Assembly (NCBI GenBank): GCA_018857735.1
Contig: JABMCL010002757.1
Coordinates: forward strand, 266,501-330,500
DNA: 64,000 bases
Direction: 5' to 3'
Origin: Alviniconcha marisindica
Taxonomy: Eukaryota; Mollusca; Gastropoda; Provannidae
In this document: piece by piece, positions 17,449-30,286 of the stretch
How positions within the stretch are numbered: the first letter of the stretch is position 1
Layout: each line of letters begins with the position of its first letter
Program-made: the position numbers and the translations under genes
Notes under the pieces: generated by a model
The model's input: only the letters and a program-made list of their open reading frames with translations
Database searches by the model: none
What the model was told of the DNA's origin: nothing

Positions 17449-20400
17449 GTAAGCATTACCCATTGGCCTGTTCAACAAAGTATGGTCTCTGATATGCTTT
17501 CTTGTGGTTATGATACATTCATTCAGAAATGGACACTGCTTCGTTTGAAAGATTATGTTATGCTTAAGTAAGTAAGTTGGATGCAATTTTACTTCAGTGG
17601 TCCTACTACTAGAGTCTAGACCTTCAACTAAAGATCTAACCAATTTTCTTCTTCCTTTTAACAGGTTTAAGTTTTGGAAGTTTTATTTTTAGTTGGCCTT
17701 TCTGATAAAAGATTTTTACTACTGCACTAGAGACTTCTGATTCCGTGATGAAATAATCCAGTTACAGTAATGTTTCCTGTCATGTAACAGGTCGAGTGAG
17801 AGAAGAAAAAAATTGCTTTTTTCCCCCCATACTTAAATTATTTTAATTTGAAACAAGAATGACTACTAATGTTCTAAAACAAGATCCAAACATATAAAAG
17901 GTTCAAAAGAATGTTGCTTATTAGGACAAAACCAACAGGGGAATTTTTTGGCTATTTCCATTCATCAAGCTACAAAACAACGCTACACAACAGTTAAACA
18001 ATGAACAGTGAGATACAGAACTAAGACACTCAATGACGTATCTGGTTTTGGTTGAGCTATGTTGTTTTCATGTCCAGTACTGGGAAGATTCTTTGCCAGT
18101 TTGTCAACACTATATTAAGAGCCTTAACAGAATGTTAAATTTCAAGTAAATAAGTTAATAACTGTTTCATGGCTATCTTTTCCCAGGGATTCTTCCGTAG
18201 AAGTTTGCTGCGGGCAGAGCCTTACAAATGCCTGGGCAGAGGCAGCTGCAACATCAGGGCTGGCAAGCGAAAGGTTTGCCCCAAGTGCCGCCACTTAAAG
18301 TGCCTTGCTGTTGGCATGTCCAAAGAAGGTGAAGGTCACTAATTTGTCTCAAGAACTTCTCAAAGAATAAAAGAAATCAGCCAGTCTTTTCTGGCAAAAA
18401 AGTGATTGAACATTAATACAAAATGAATCTTTATGCAATGCTGTCACATTACTGAGCAGCTTCATGCTTATTTATTCATACTTTACCTTAAAAAGGCAGT
18501 GGTTTTCCAAGCTTTGTTCAACCATATTGATGAATTACCTTTTTGTGTGAGTTAACAATACCAGGACAAGCAAAGTGTCCTGTCAAAACCATTTGAAATG
18601 GATGGGGGTGGGGGTTGTGGGGGGATAATTCTTGTTGGAAGGGGCTTACCTGGTGACACTTACTTGAACTTGTCTGTTTAAGTTGCCTGTGTGTACAGTG
18701 ACGCATTTGTGGGTTTGTTTTGCCATGATAAAAATGTGCATGTGTATTATATGTGTATATATTTGTGTGCATATGTGTGTGTGTTTGTTCATGTGACTAC
18801 ATATTTGCATCTTTGTTGCTATGCGCATATATACATGAGCCTATGCACTTTCACACTGTCAGTTTCAAGCAGAGGTCATGTCAGATGCCACACAGTTTTT
18901 ATTCTGTCATTTCCATGTTATCTACAGCTCTGGTTTTATGTTGACAGCTATCAAGACAGGTCGGTACACACATGCCAAGCGAACACAGGACATTCTTGAG
19001 TACCAACAGACGATTGAAAACAAACTGGGCAGTCACCATACAGCTACTTCTGTAGACCATCAAAGCAGTGGCATCTTAGTAACAAAGTCTCCAGAAAGCA
19101 TTGACTCCTCACAGATGGTCTCAGTGTCTTCTAAATCCACAAGTACCTCACAGGACTCATTCATGCAGGACTCAGTGTCTCTGTTGGACGAACCTTTTGA
19201 ACTGTCTGCCCCACTTTCCCCATCACTGATTGCTGACAACATGTTGGATAATTTGGGGAGGTTGGACGAGGCCATTTCACCATCATCTTGCATTTCATCA
19301 TTATCATCTCTCCCTCCGTCGTCTCAGTCATCAAGTGGCTCAACTCCAGCATCTTCTTTATCACCGCTTGCACCATTGTCAGTGAAGGGTGGGGAGACAT
19401 TTGATGACACAGAGTGTGAGAAAATTGTGAACCACCTGCTGCAGTCCCACAAGGAACTTGTTCTTATGCACAAGGACAGCTTGTCAGCCCAGGAACTGCA
19501 TGAAAGACACTTGGCTTGCTATGTGAGTTTAATGGCTTTTACTTTAGCTGGGTTTGGGTCAGGTTCACCCTTCTGTTGCCTAGTATTAGATCTGTGCAAT
19601 GAGTGTTTATTGAATGAAACTTGCCTTGGGTACACACTGGAGATAGATCCTTAACTTGTTTTTAACACCAAGTCTAAAACCATGAAGATTATATGTGAGT
19701 GGGACAAAATTCATCAGATCACAAGTGAAAGCCTAATTTACTGTTCATGACATGTCACTTTATCAGTTTATATGGGAAGAGGATGGGGAAAAAAATAAAT
19801 GAATCAAAAAGGCAGAAAGCAGAATTTCCATCAGTAGCTGAAGTATGTGAAAGTATTTTCTGTAGTGAGGGACTTTCATAGCCCTTAGTACTCAGGAGAA
19901 GGGACTATAATTTCTGAGAACTAGGTATCCTACTGTGTGGACACATTGCAGAGCTTTTATGAGTAAAGGCTCTTAGAGTATTCTAGGTCTGATATAGAAT
20001 TAATTAGGCTTTTTGAAGTGTGGCCCAGACTTCATGTGGGGAAGTTTTCCAGTCAGGACTGTAAAGTATCCAAAATGGAAGAAGCAATTTAAGTGAGGAT
20101 GTAGCCATTGGGGGAAACATCCAGTTGCTCATGTTGAAACTGGAAACACTTCAAGTTACCTCACAGTAGGCTGAGTTGCATTGGGCAGATTGAGTTTGGT
20201 TTGGTTGGTAGTTTCATGAAAAACCAAAGTGTACAGTAAAGCCATTTTGGATGCATGCGAAGCTGGATAAAGCTTTTAGATTTTATCAGGCAGCCACTGC
20301 TTTTAAGGAAGCCTTAAGTCAGTTTCTTTGTGCTGCTTGTCAAGGTGTCATTTGGGTAAATAGTCTTATATATATATATAGTGAACAATCTGAACAGAAC

Positions 20401-23322
20401 AAGGCCTAGAGTGCTTGTGCAAAAACAGTAAACAAAGGAATCTCACCAAGTGTGCCTGAAATGGATATAGATATAGATATATAATAACAATGTGGGGCAT
20501 CTTTTTTTAGAGGATGCACCTGTGGTGGTGTTTATGTACCTTGTATTTACTTGCATGCCAGGTGAGAGTTACCATAGGCAGCTCAGGTCTATGTTGTGGT
20601 CTTAAAAGAGGGATGGTCTTTCATGCAGGTGGTCTTTCCTGAGGGTTAGTCAGTACTAGATGGCAGATTCTGTGGATGTGTACACATTCAGAAGAAATTA
20701 ACCCTGCTGCATTCATTTGCTTGCTTTACTTGCAGGAGGGTTGCAAACTTCAAACTGCTATGTTTGGCTCCACGGGCTTGTCAGATCAAGAATATCTGGA
20801 AGTTTACAAGCAAACTGGGTTGGATGTTGACAACCGCCAGTCACTCCTCGATACCATGGTGGTGATGCTGGATGAGGCCATTCACCGTTATATTGCATTT
20901 GTCAAAACTATCCCAGGATTCTCAGAGCTGTCCTTGGCAGACCAGATCAAACTGATCAAAAGTATGTATGTCTTTAATTGATTGTCAGCGTGTACAGCAT
21001 AAAAAAAGTGCTTGTGTACTGTGTGTATGTGCAGACAAACATAGTGTCATAACAAATCACAGCTTCTCTGTACATCATTGCTGACAATTTCAGTGTCATT
21101 TCATTTATTGTCAGCATCATGCAGATCAGATCAAACTGATCAAAAATATGTATGTTTTTAATTGATTGTCAACGTGTACAGCTATTTAAAAAAAAAAGTG
21201 CTTGTGTACTGTGTGTATGTGCAGACAAACATAGTGTCATAACAAATCACAGCTTCTCTGTATATCATTGCTGACAATTTCATTTTCAGTGTCATGATAT
21301 TTATTGTCAGCATCAAAAAGTTAAAACTGAATGTTATTTTTCCTTGAAACTTGTGAAAGTCTTTCTCCAGATCCTTAAAACTTTGCTTGGTGATAGCTTA
21401 GAGTATGTACTACAGTCTCTGCAGCATGAGTCTGAGAAGGAAAATGAGACTGTTCTGTTTTTTTAATGATTTGTCTGCATTGATTTAGTTATGTCAGTCT
21501 TTGTTTTGGATATGTGTCAGTGTTTTGTATTTTAGATTAGTTTTTTGTTTTGTTTTCAGTACTTTGTTGTCCCTACTAGGGTTTGTTTTTCATGAAAAAA
21601 ATTGGTGATTCTCCCATAGAAAAGCCAGCAGTGACTTGGTTGTGCTCCCTGGCTAACCAGGTTCTAATACTTGTGCAATTTCTACAGAATTTGACTGGGC
21701 ATTTTTGGTTTGGTTTGTTTCTTGCTGCTGTGGGTAAAATTTAACACAGGATGTGTGTACCTCAATAGTGCAAAGGACCTTTTTTCCGGCTTCTTTTTTC
21801 TCATCTGTAGGATCAAATGTTGAGCCCATCATCTTAACCCTTTTATTGCCTGCCAATGGAATATTCAGTCAGGAACACTGTGTGTGCCTCCAGTTTTCTT
21901 GCTTATTATGGTATCACTTGAAAAATATTTGAAACTGTCCAAAAAACTAAAACAAAGCTTTTGTGTGCTTTTCTTGCTTGTGAGAAGAGATAGAATTCTT
22001 TTTTGTCCACTCAGGGACCTTATGGTCCGTTGCAGAAGCATATTTATTTCCCCTCCCTGGCACTGAAGGAATGAATAGAGACTGAAGAGAGATAAAGAGA
22101 TGGTTACAGCCCAAATTGGAATTTAAACCAGTAATCTCTTGACCCGGGGTTCATTGCCTAAATCAATCTGCCACAGGATTCTTTTATGTCTTGTTGCTTA
22201 TCTTCTTTTCACAGACAACCGGTGTGAATTCAGAATGATGAGCAATTTCCTTGGCTACAATTACAAAATGAAGGTGCTGACGTTGCCATCCGGTCGCACA
22301 CAGTGCATTCATGAACTCATCAAAATTGGGGGCAAGAATCATGTCATGCAACGCTTTGAGTGTGCCCATGCCATCCAAAAACTTGGCCTGTCAGAAGAAG
22401 AGATGGTCATACTCAAGTGTTTGATGGTCGTTACTCTGGGTGAGTAAATCAAAACCTTTTTCATTTTTGTTGTTCTTCTTACAGTTGCGAGGTATACAAT
22501 TAAAAAAAAAGTTTTGTAGTTTGATGCTGCTGTGAACTCTACATATAATCAAGGTCAGTAAAAGTAGTGTGAACCTATTTTGAAGTTTAGTATCACTACC
22601 ATTATGTAAAGTTTGTATCACACTTACAGTGTCCAAGAAAATTGCAACAGTTGCAGTTTTTGTTTCTTTTGGACATCTGTGAATATGGCCACAGACTCAC
22701 ATTTGTTTTGCTGTGTACTCAAATGAAACAAAGTCCGAAACTCACTGTGCCTTGTCCTGTTTGTATGGCCACAGACTCACATATGCTATGTAGTTAAATG
22801 AAACAAAGTCAGAAACTCAGTGTACCTTGTCCTGTTTGTTATTGCAACAAACAGCATGATTTATGTCAGTGTAATTGTGGTGGCACTTAGCATTAGTCAG
22901 CTATCAGCCTTATAATAAGCGTGATTTGGTTCAACTGGCAGTTGTAGGTATTGCTGAACTGAACATGGAAATGTTACTGCTCTTTAGTAGATGATGATGA
23001 AGTGATTTTGTTATGCTACATGTTGGCACAATGAAATAAGTAATCTGACAACAAATGTATTCATAATTCTGCAGGTAATGATGACGTGGATGAACCTGAA
23101 AAAGTGAGTGCTGTTCAATGGAAGATGGCACTGTGTCTGCAGTGGTTACTCAAGCAGAACCGGTGTGATGCTAACAGAGCTTTTGCACGCATTATGAGTG
23201 GAATGTGCCATATTCGAGAGTTATGTGTGGAGTTTTACGAATGGGTAAAAACAAAACCATTTGTACACTACTCGCAGATTCAAGACAATGCTTTGTTGGC
23301 AGAGTGGTTCTCCAACAGCTGA
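17299..23322 (+). CDS. NR-B: NR1-type nuclear receptor, 6 coding exons
   Basis: Paralogue of NR-A. Coding exons 17299-17448, 18187-18328, 18948-19522, 20736-20961, 22215-22439 and 23075-23322. GT-AG borders and phases agree, giving 521 aa plus stop. The first finger (residues 29-50) is nearly identical to NR-A's, including the RTAPTNTSLLPP lead-in. The P-box is EACKG. The second finger (C65, C71, C81, C84) has standard C-x5-C-x9-C-x2-C spacing. Then come the KTGRYTHAKRTQ extension, a Ser-rich hinge, and an LBD with FVKTIPGF...DQIKLIK ending ALLAEWFSNS. The ATG at 17299 follows an AAG just after the acceptor; an ATG at 17287 lies in the intron and is rejected. It is expected to bind AGGTCA-type sites as a nuclear transcription factor. 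Ligand and exact subgroup are unknown; a lophotrochozoan NR1P-like group is the best guess. Confidence 0.9.
17851..17925 (+). repeat. Direct repeat, copy 2 (partner at 13628-13700)
   Basis: Contains GTTCTAAAACAAGATCCAAA within NR-B's intron between coding exons 1 and 2, in the same orientation as the copy beside NR-A. A simple inverted gene duplication would give opposite orientations, so this is better read as a dispersed element. Confidence 0.7.
18187..18328 (+). CDS. NR-B coding exon 2: second zinc finger
   Basis: Acceptor TTTTCCCAG, then GFFRRSLLRAEPYKC through CPKCRHLKC to VGMSKE. The donor is GTGAAG. Zinc ligand spacing is canonical, unlike NR-A. Confidence 0.92.
18948..19522 (+). CDS. 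NR-B coding exon 3: DBD extension, hinge, start of LBD
   Basis: Begins in AIKTGRYTHAKRTQ, passes a Ser-rich hinge, and ends HLLQSHKELVLMHKD...HLACY at donor GTGAGT. It is 575 nt against 827 nt in NR-A, and the difference is hinge length. Confidence 0.9.
20736..20961 (+). CDS. NR-B coding exon 4: LBD signature, undivided
   Basis: Runs from EGCKLQTAMFG through LDVDNRQSLL to DQIKLIK in one exon, donor GTATGT at 20962. NR-A splits this stretch with a 537-nt intron after LSK. Its 3' end and donor are tandemly duplicated just downstream. Confidence 0.92.
20943..21314 (+). repeat. Tandem duplication spanning an NR-B splice donor
   Basis: Copy 1 (20943-21118) holds the last about 19 nt of coding exon 4, its donor and intron start. 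Copy 2 (about 21126-21314) repeats GATCAAACTGATCAAAA and then about 150 intronic bases. At the junction copy 1 has AAAAGTATGT and copy 2 has AAAAATATGT, so the donor GT is lost in copy 2. Confidence 0.85.
22215..22439 (+). CDS. NR-B coding exon 5: LBD core
   Basis: Acceptor TTTTCACAG, 225 nt, NNRCEFRMM through KVLTLPSGR to HAIQKLGLSEEEM and VVTLG. Donor GTGAGT. Confidence 0.92.
22684..22842 (+). repeat. Two-copy tandem repeat in an NR-B intron
   Basis: About 82-bp units beginning TATGGCCACAGACTCACAT and ending CTTGTCCTGTTTGT, at about 22684-22765 and 22766-22842, with a few differences. Confidence 0.8.
23075..23322 (+). CDS. NR-B coding exon 6: LBD C-terminus and AF-2
   Basis: Acceptor AATTCTGCAG, then NDDVDEPEKVSAVQWK to ALLAEWFSNS and TGA at 23320-23322. 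The AF-2-like core is identical to that of NR-A. Confidence 0.93.
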
Positions 23323-26300
23323 ATTTTGTTGTTGCATGTGTGGGTCTTTTTTTTCTCTCTCTCTCTCTCCTTCTTCTTCTTCTCCTCTTCTTCTTCTTCT
23401 TCTTGGGGTTTGAGTAGATCACAATGTTCCTTACAGGTATTTAACTGAATTGATATTAATAGCCCTCTGTGACAGGCACAAAGTACATGCAACTGCCTGA
23501 ATTTTAGTCAGCCCAGTGAAATATGGGTCACTTTATGCTGTTGTGTCTGTGTGAGAGTGTTGGATAAGTCAAGCATATGATAGAGTTGATTCCAGTAACA
23601 AAGGATGGTTGAGATCAGAAAAATTGGCACTTAAAAACCCACGTGCCTAGTCACCCAGAACCAATCTGTGTGCTTGTGATTATAACAACATTGTTATAAG
23701 GTATGTGGTCAACAATGTTGATGAATGTTGTTGAACTTCTTCATTGCAATTTTGCACTTCCTGTAGTAGCATCATTCTTTGTGCCATTCCTATTATACTT
23801 GGCAGTTGGTGAATCTGGCAAGGTTTTCATTGTAGACTTGTGAACAGAGATCTCTTTCAGCAAAAATGTGCCTATATGTCTATAACCAGTTGTTAAATTA
23901 TTTAACTAGTCATTAAGTTGTGAGACCTTCACCAAATGACAGCTCTCAGTCTAACTGCGAGTAGTGTAATTTCATTTAGAGGAAAGCAGGTGGGGGTGGA
24001 CAAAGCAAGGACAAATCTGGAACCAGCCCCTTGAAGCACACGCTCACAGTGGTCAAGATTTCAGAGCTGGAAAATGCTAGTAGTCACTGCAGTCATGACA
24101 GCCTTATTTTTTGTTCTCCATTATTCCTGTCGACTTCACAGGCATTGCTCCCACACCACTCATCCCACCATTCCTACCCTCAGGCACATCCAAGGCCCAT
24201 TCTGTTTTGCAGCCCTGCTGCCAGAGGTCCACCAGTGGAGATGCCAGATCATTGGTAGGCTACCTTTTGAAAGAGACATCGTACAACTGCCAAGCCACTT
24301 TGGTGGTGTTCAGTGATGCCTGTTCTGATTTAAGATACACAGGATACAACCTGTTATGCCTCCTACTGGTGACACTGTTAGCTAAGTCATGGAGTGAGTG
24401 TCCCCTCTGGAGAGCAGACCATCACTACATGCCTTCATCAATCCATGTGGACTCTGACATTAAAGGCCTTGATCAGAACTTCCTTGGGCAAGGAAGGTCA
24501 CCATGAGGGCATGGCATGCAGGAGGACAGAAGCTATGGCCATTTTTATATTTTTATTATGTACTGATGGATGAGAATGATGATGCATTACGTTTTTTGTT
24601 TGTTTTGAAACTTCTTCATCATTGACAGGGATGCTCACTGTACGTCATATTTATCCCAGAAACAACCAGGCCCAGGAACTACAGCATCTGCAGTGTTGAT
24701 CAACTAATTAGAGCAACACCCTCAAAGATGCATCCATAAAAAAAGTTTTAGATGCTTGGATGTGTGGTTCTAGCCTTCCTGCTGGGCCCATAGCACTTGG
24801 AACTCTAAACAGGAGCCAATCAGTACTGAAAAAATCCCACGGGACTATGATGGGATTCAAACCCATGACCTGATGACCCACATTCCAGAGCGCTAACCAC
24901 TATGCCATGGGAGCCGGTGGCTTTTGTATTTGTATGTGGCCTTTTTATCTTAATCTGGTGCCCATTAGCTGTTGTCACTAGTTTCCTGGGATGCTCCAGT
25001 ACAAAATTTAATGATGCCAAAGAAAAGTACATTACATTCCTGATGAAAGTTCTGTCCTGTCACAATTAACCAATGCTCATGATAACTGATGCTCCATTGC
25101 TCACTGTCAAATGTACTGGGTATTTGATTGAGCAGTTTAATGAGAAAAGTAACAGAATGAGTTTCTAGTGCAGCACCTAGTCCATTTTTCAGGGCATTTA
25201 AAAAAAAATCTTATTGTGTATTGACATTTCATGATATACGCTCAAATAGACATTTTAAGCCAAAACATGCCTAGTTTATTTTGTGTACATGTTTTGTGGA
25301 ATATTTGTGCTCAAAAATATTAATGAAAAGATCAAGGACTATACATGTTCTCTAGATTTGTTGTGTGATTTACATTTGTTGACAGCACTGCAGTTGCGTC
25401 TTGTACACAACACTTACTGGTGAATTTTCTGGTGATAATTCTTTGTGATGTTACACGTTTCAAACAACTTGAACTTTCTGGTGTTAATTCTTTGTGATGT
25501 TGCACAGTTCAAACAACCTGCAATTTCTGTACTCTAACTGAAAAGTTGATTGGAACCTTAATGCTTTTGAATACCTGACTACTTTAATGTTTGTATGCAA
25601 AGGTGTTGAGTAAAACTGATAATGTCATACTTGCTGTTCAATCCATTGTACTTGGAGACACATGTTTCTGTGACTGCATGGTTGTATGATGTGATCAGCT
25701 GTATTTTATACGTTAATACTTGTGCAAGTGCTTTAAATACCAATCAGGGAAACACTGTCTAAGTGTGTGTGCTCTTGTCATAAGACTTTAAGTGGCAGTC
25801 ATCACATTCTGTCTTTAATGCTTTGTCTTGTTTTATGCCTTCATTTTCTCAGGGAGGCAGTTGCCACTGAAGCAAAAACTATGATTCAGATTGCCAGTCC
25901 TGTATCCGGAAAAAAATGGACAATGCTTGCTTGTACTTCTGTCTTGTCTGCTTTCTGAAAACAGAAAGTGTGTTTTCACAGATTGTGTATGTTCAAAAAT
26001 TGAAACAATAGCTGTTGGTAAAACTGAAATTGTGCATTTGTGATGAATATTAGCTGACACTTTTTGTTTGTTTTTCAAGTAAAGTTCAAATGATTGTTTT
26101 TCAAGTTTATGCTTTAATTCCATTTATATGTACCAAAATAAGAAGCAAGGTAATGGAAAAAAGGAAGCAAACAAAAAATTGAGACGTTATTGGGTGTAAG
26201 ATCCCTTTTTTTTTTTTTTTTAACTTCTTTTTAAATGACTGACACAGTGACAGAGTAAAGTGACCACAATAAAAAGTGGACAGATTTGGCACATTTACAA

Positions 26301-26676
26301 ATTGGTGGTTATGTCTCTGAGTGTGATACTTAAAAGAACTTATTTTGATTGTTATGAATGAAAGGCCTTGATCTCGCTTTAAACCAAAAGACACAACAGG
26401 TTGTACTTGGACATTTTTTTATTAAGCATATTATCTTCATTGTTTGTTTGTTTTACTCAGCAGTCTTGAGTGTTGGAGGCTTATTTAAACTCCAGAAAAC
26501 TGAAAATCACTTGTTTTTTAGGAAAAAGGTTTCACTGATTTAAACTTGTCTTTTTGTGTCCAATCCAGAAAACTGGTTGTCCCTAAGTTCATGGAATAAG
26601 TAGGCAAACATTTTGTTGAACCATGAGTGTAGTTAATACTGAGTCAAGCTGGTTTTCCAGTATTACCTGTTACTGT

Positions 26677-26680
<4 letters not shown>
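23323..26680. other. NR-B downstream region, no further gene recognised
   Basis: Probably begins as NR-B 3' UTR. A pyrimidine tract (about 23348-23404) follows the stop closely. Open frames at 24031-24506 lack splice context or a recognisable domain. A tRNA-derived SINE lies at 24795-24925 and a T-run near 26205. I found no convincing AATAAA close to the stop. Confidence 0.45.
24795..24925 (-). repeat. tRNA-derived SINE head
   Basis: The minus strand reads GGCTCCCATGGCATAGTGG then TTAGCGC, with an A-box-like TGGCATAGTGG, and about 40 bases later GGGTTTGAATCCC, a good B-box with a T-stem-like frame. A tRNA-unrelated tail follows (CCCGTGGGATTTTTTC). I see no clean cloverleaf with closing acceptor stem, so I call a SINE rather than a tRNA gene. 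Confidence 0.65.

Positions 26681-26750
<70 letters not shown>
26681..26750 (+). repeat. Long (TG)n microsatellite
   Basis: About 33 uninterrupted TG units. A C-run follows at 26972-26990. Confidence 0.95.
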
Positions 26751-27385
26751 CATGTAATGACTTGTATTCAGAGTTCACCTGCTGTTTAACTTGCATTCAG
26801 AGTTTACCTGCTGTTTATTGCCACATTTGTGTGGAAAGTTGATCTCAAGTTAAATTTGACCATGTAACTGTGATGTACTAAAACAGTGCTGTTTTAATAT
26901 AGAACAATTTCTATGTGTGTTTTTTTTTAAATGTTTTAATTGTGTGTTTATCCCTTCTTCTTTTTTCTTCTCCCCCCCCCCCCCCCCCCCTTTTTTTTCT
27001 TTCACATCTCCAGCACTTCTTTCTTACAGGAGTTTTGGCTCATCTTACCAGGGTATGGCTACTGCAGCCTTAAGAACAGCACTGCCCAGCCACAACAGTA
27101 TATGCAATGTTGTAATCAGTTTTGTATTCAGTCTGTAAAGGTATGCAGTACATGTCTACCGATTCATTAGACTGCTGTGAGTTTGTCATTTTTCCTTTGT
27201 GGTGAGAGAGTACTTGTACTTACTTTTCAACGCAAATTTTGATTGAGAAGGTTGGTTAAAGGAACACTAGCTTTCTCAATACGCATTTTATTCAACTAGT
27301 AGAAGAAATGAGAACAAAAGCTTACAAGCAAAGGTTTTGCTTTAAATGCTGCCTTGATTTTATATTCAGCTTTTAAAGTTAGCTT

Positions 27386-27582
27386 TGTTTGTGATGAATA
27401 ATAAGGCTAGCTGCACACAACAGTGACACATAGTTTTGTTTGTGGTGGAAAACAGGGCTAGCTGCACACAACAGTGACACATAGTTTTGTTTGTGGTGGA
27501 AAACAGGGCTAGCTGCACACAACAGTGACACATAGTTTTGTTTGTGATGAATAACAGGGCTGGCTGCACACAACAGTGACAA
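27386..27582 (+). repeat. 56-bp minisatellite, about 3.5 copies
   Basis: Unit contains GGCTAGCTGCACACAACAGT and GACACATAGTTTTGTTTGTG. Copies are nearly identical apart from GATGAATAA versus GGTGGAAAA. Open minus-strand frames here are repeat artefacts. Confidence 0.9.
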
Positions 27583-28634
27583 GTGTCCTAGCTCACTCAT
27601 GTTCCATGCACTACCTCTTCAACATCATGCACAAAAGCTGAGTGCTCACATTGCTCAGGGAACAAGATGAAAGAAGCCTCATGTACACAAGGCCAGCTAT
27701 GACTCTTGACTATGTTTTTTACAGCAAAATCCGGCTATGCATCAGTAAAGCAAGCAGGATTCTAAAATCAAAATTATTTATGGGGCAATAACACCCTTGT
27801 GATCAAAACAAAACAAAACAAAAAACAAAACAAAAAAACAGTTGACAAAAGGCCAGCTTTTTTGCACAAAAAATGTTTTGAGAAAGCTAGTTCCTCTAAG
27901 GGGCCATATTACCACCCTGTTTGTTTCACACAGTGAGCATCTTCTGAACTTTAAACATTTTGCATTCAATTTTCAATGTCAAAGTTGCAGTGAATGTGCA
28001 GATTCGTACATGCTTATATGAAGGGGGGGGGGTAGTGATTGTTGTCCACTGACTTCTGAGCTGTAGTCTTTTGCTGCTGCTAAGCTTGGTGTGCTGGTTA
28101 GTTCATGGGTTTTAGGGTGCATTGAATGAGGCAGTGATATGCAAACTATGCATGGTTCCTATTAGGACAAAAACATAAATCAGGGTTTACATCCTGAAAG
28201 AATGTTTGTTTCTTCCATACCTCCTCAACCACTGAACCCTTTGCAATGATGTACTGTTCCATTGTTACTTGATGGAGTAATTGTCAGGCTAAAAGTTGAG
28301 ATGGCTATCTTCATGGTCATAATGAAGGTCTGAATTCTCAAAGAAGTATGTGACTGTTTGTCCCATTTGTTCTGAACCATTAGTCTTTAAGAAGAATACA
28401 AGCAGGTGACTGCTGGTGAAAGTTAAAAACTAGGTGGAAATAGAATAAATGTATTCACCTATGTGCTATGATAAATGAAGAACAGGGATGGACAACAACA
28501 GTTTTAACAGTATATATATATCTTTATCAGGTTCTAATGACAGGTTACAGATAAGAGGAAAGAAAAAGTAATGGAGAGGAAAGATGGTTAAAAAATTGAA
28601 TTATTTGCTAAAAGGGAGAGCAGGATTGATGCAC

Positions 28635-28965
28635 TACATCATGTTATTGTGATGTGATTAAGTTAGCACAACCATGTGTAATTGAAATAACATTACCTCA
28701 TGTTTAAGTGACATAACTGAAATAGCACGTCATGTTTTAATGATGTAACTGAAATGATGCCCTTAACTGTCTGTGGAAAAGGGGAGGGGAAAAAGACCAG
28801 TACATTATGTCATGTTTCAGTGACATCCTGGTAATTGAAATAACACCCTTATTAAAGAAAGAATTACAATAAAGAAGAGGAGAAGTGGAGAAACTATATT
28901 AGGAAAGGGAGAATGGGTTTGTACAGTCCATCACATTTTAATTGATGTTGAAATGATACCCTTAT
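28635..28965 (+). repeat. Degenerate tandem repeat
   Basis: Four or five diverged copies of a unit with (A/G)TCATGTTT(A/T)AGTGACAT, then TAACTGAAATGA and ACCCTTATT. Interspersed purine-rich stretches break the periodicity. Confidence 0.55.
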
Positions 28966-30251
28966 TAAAATAGAGAAACGGATGCATACATGCCTACCTA
29001 AACACATGTCCACACATATATAAAGACATATGCACACAGTTTCTGCCTGTCTCCCCTGGGTCAAGAAAAATAACTCCATGCATTCCATGGCTTTGTTTTA
29101 CCCACCCCATTCCGAAAGGATTTGTTGTACATTTTGTTCTTAAGGCTGTGTTTTTTATCAATCTTTGTGTGTGTGCGTGGCTTAGATGCACAGGAAAGTG
29201 CTTCATGCTGCCATCTATCCTTCACTGCCGCAGCCTCAGAACTTTACAGTTCATCAAATGTGGGTTGCCAAAACACCCATTCTTTTTAAAGAGGTTTGCT
29301 GGGTATCCTCATCCATCAACTGTGGGTGCTGGGATCACAATATCCAAGACAAGCTTACTTTATAGATTGTCCCTAATATGCTTTTAGCATCTGAGGATAT
29401 TAAGCAAAAATAGAACTGGGATCACCCATGCCTCTGAAAGAAGCCTTGCACTGTATATTCTGATCCATTAACTTTGGGTGGTAAAAGAAATTGTAGTGGT
29501 TCAGTGGAACCCCTGATGTAAGAGACCACCCTTCTTTGAAGGCCACTTCTGCTTGATCTTGAAGGTGGTCTGAAAAAGAGAGGTTCCATGGACCATGTGA
29601 TTTGCATTACAAAAGAGCAAGAACACAATACTGGTAGGGATGATAGCATTGATCCTGTCAAAAGATTGAGAGGTTTGATGTATTCTCTAATTGAAATAGC
29701 ATTCTTTTCCAAATTTTGTGTGTTTTGCTTTTGTTTCAGAACAGTAGGAGTCAACTTTCTTTGAGATGTTTCAATTCTATATTTTTTCTCTCAATAGAAT
29801 GCATAGGAATTCACAGTGCTGGGCTTCAGTAAAAGTATGGTTGGTATTACCACCTACACTCTGCAGATGAGAATATTCAGATATTTTAAATGTGCTTTTG
29901 TTTTTATTAGAACGGTATTTTGTTCTGATAATTATAAGCATAAATTTGATGATAATGAGAATTTTCAAGACATTTTTTAAACAAAAATCACTGCAGAAGA
30001 CTCATAGTGTGGGTGGAGGTTAATGTGGAAGATACGGTATTGTATAAATCTTTGATATATGTAATCTTTACTATGTTTTTTTTATAAAATATGTGTGCAA
30101 ACAATTCATGCAAATAAATGTTAGCATTCCACTGATTATGGAATAAAATTAAGTGATCAAAGTGACTCACGTTCATTTTTTGTTGTTGTATTTATGTTTA
30201 TTGTGTGTGGTTTATATATAATCACATGATCAGTAAAAGATTCTACGTATC

Positions 30252-30286
<35 letters not shown>

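Noticed and set aside
24795..24925. Functional tRNA gene on the minus strand
   Set aside because: A- and B-box are present, but acceptor-stem closure and a clear anticodon loop are not, and a non-tRNA tail continues; SINE is the better reading.
27030..27140. Possible coding exon with acceptor TTCTTACAG and donor GTATGC
   Set aside because: Encodes no recognisable domain, has no partner exons, and follows a C/T tract.
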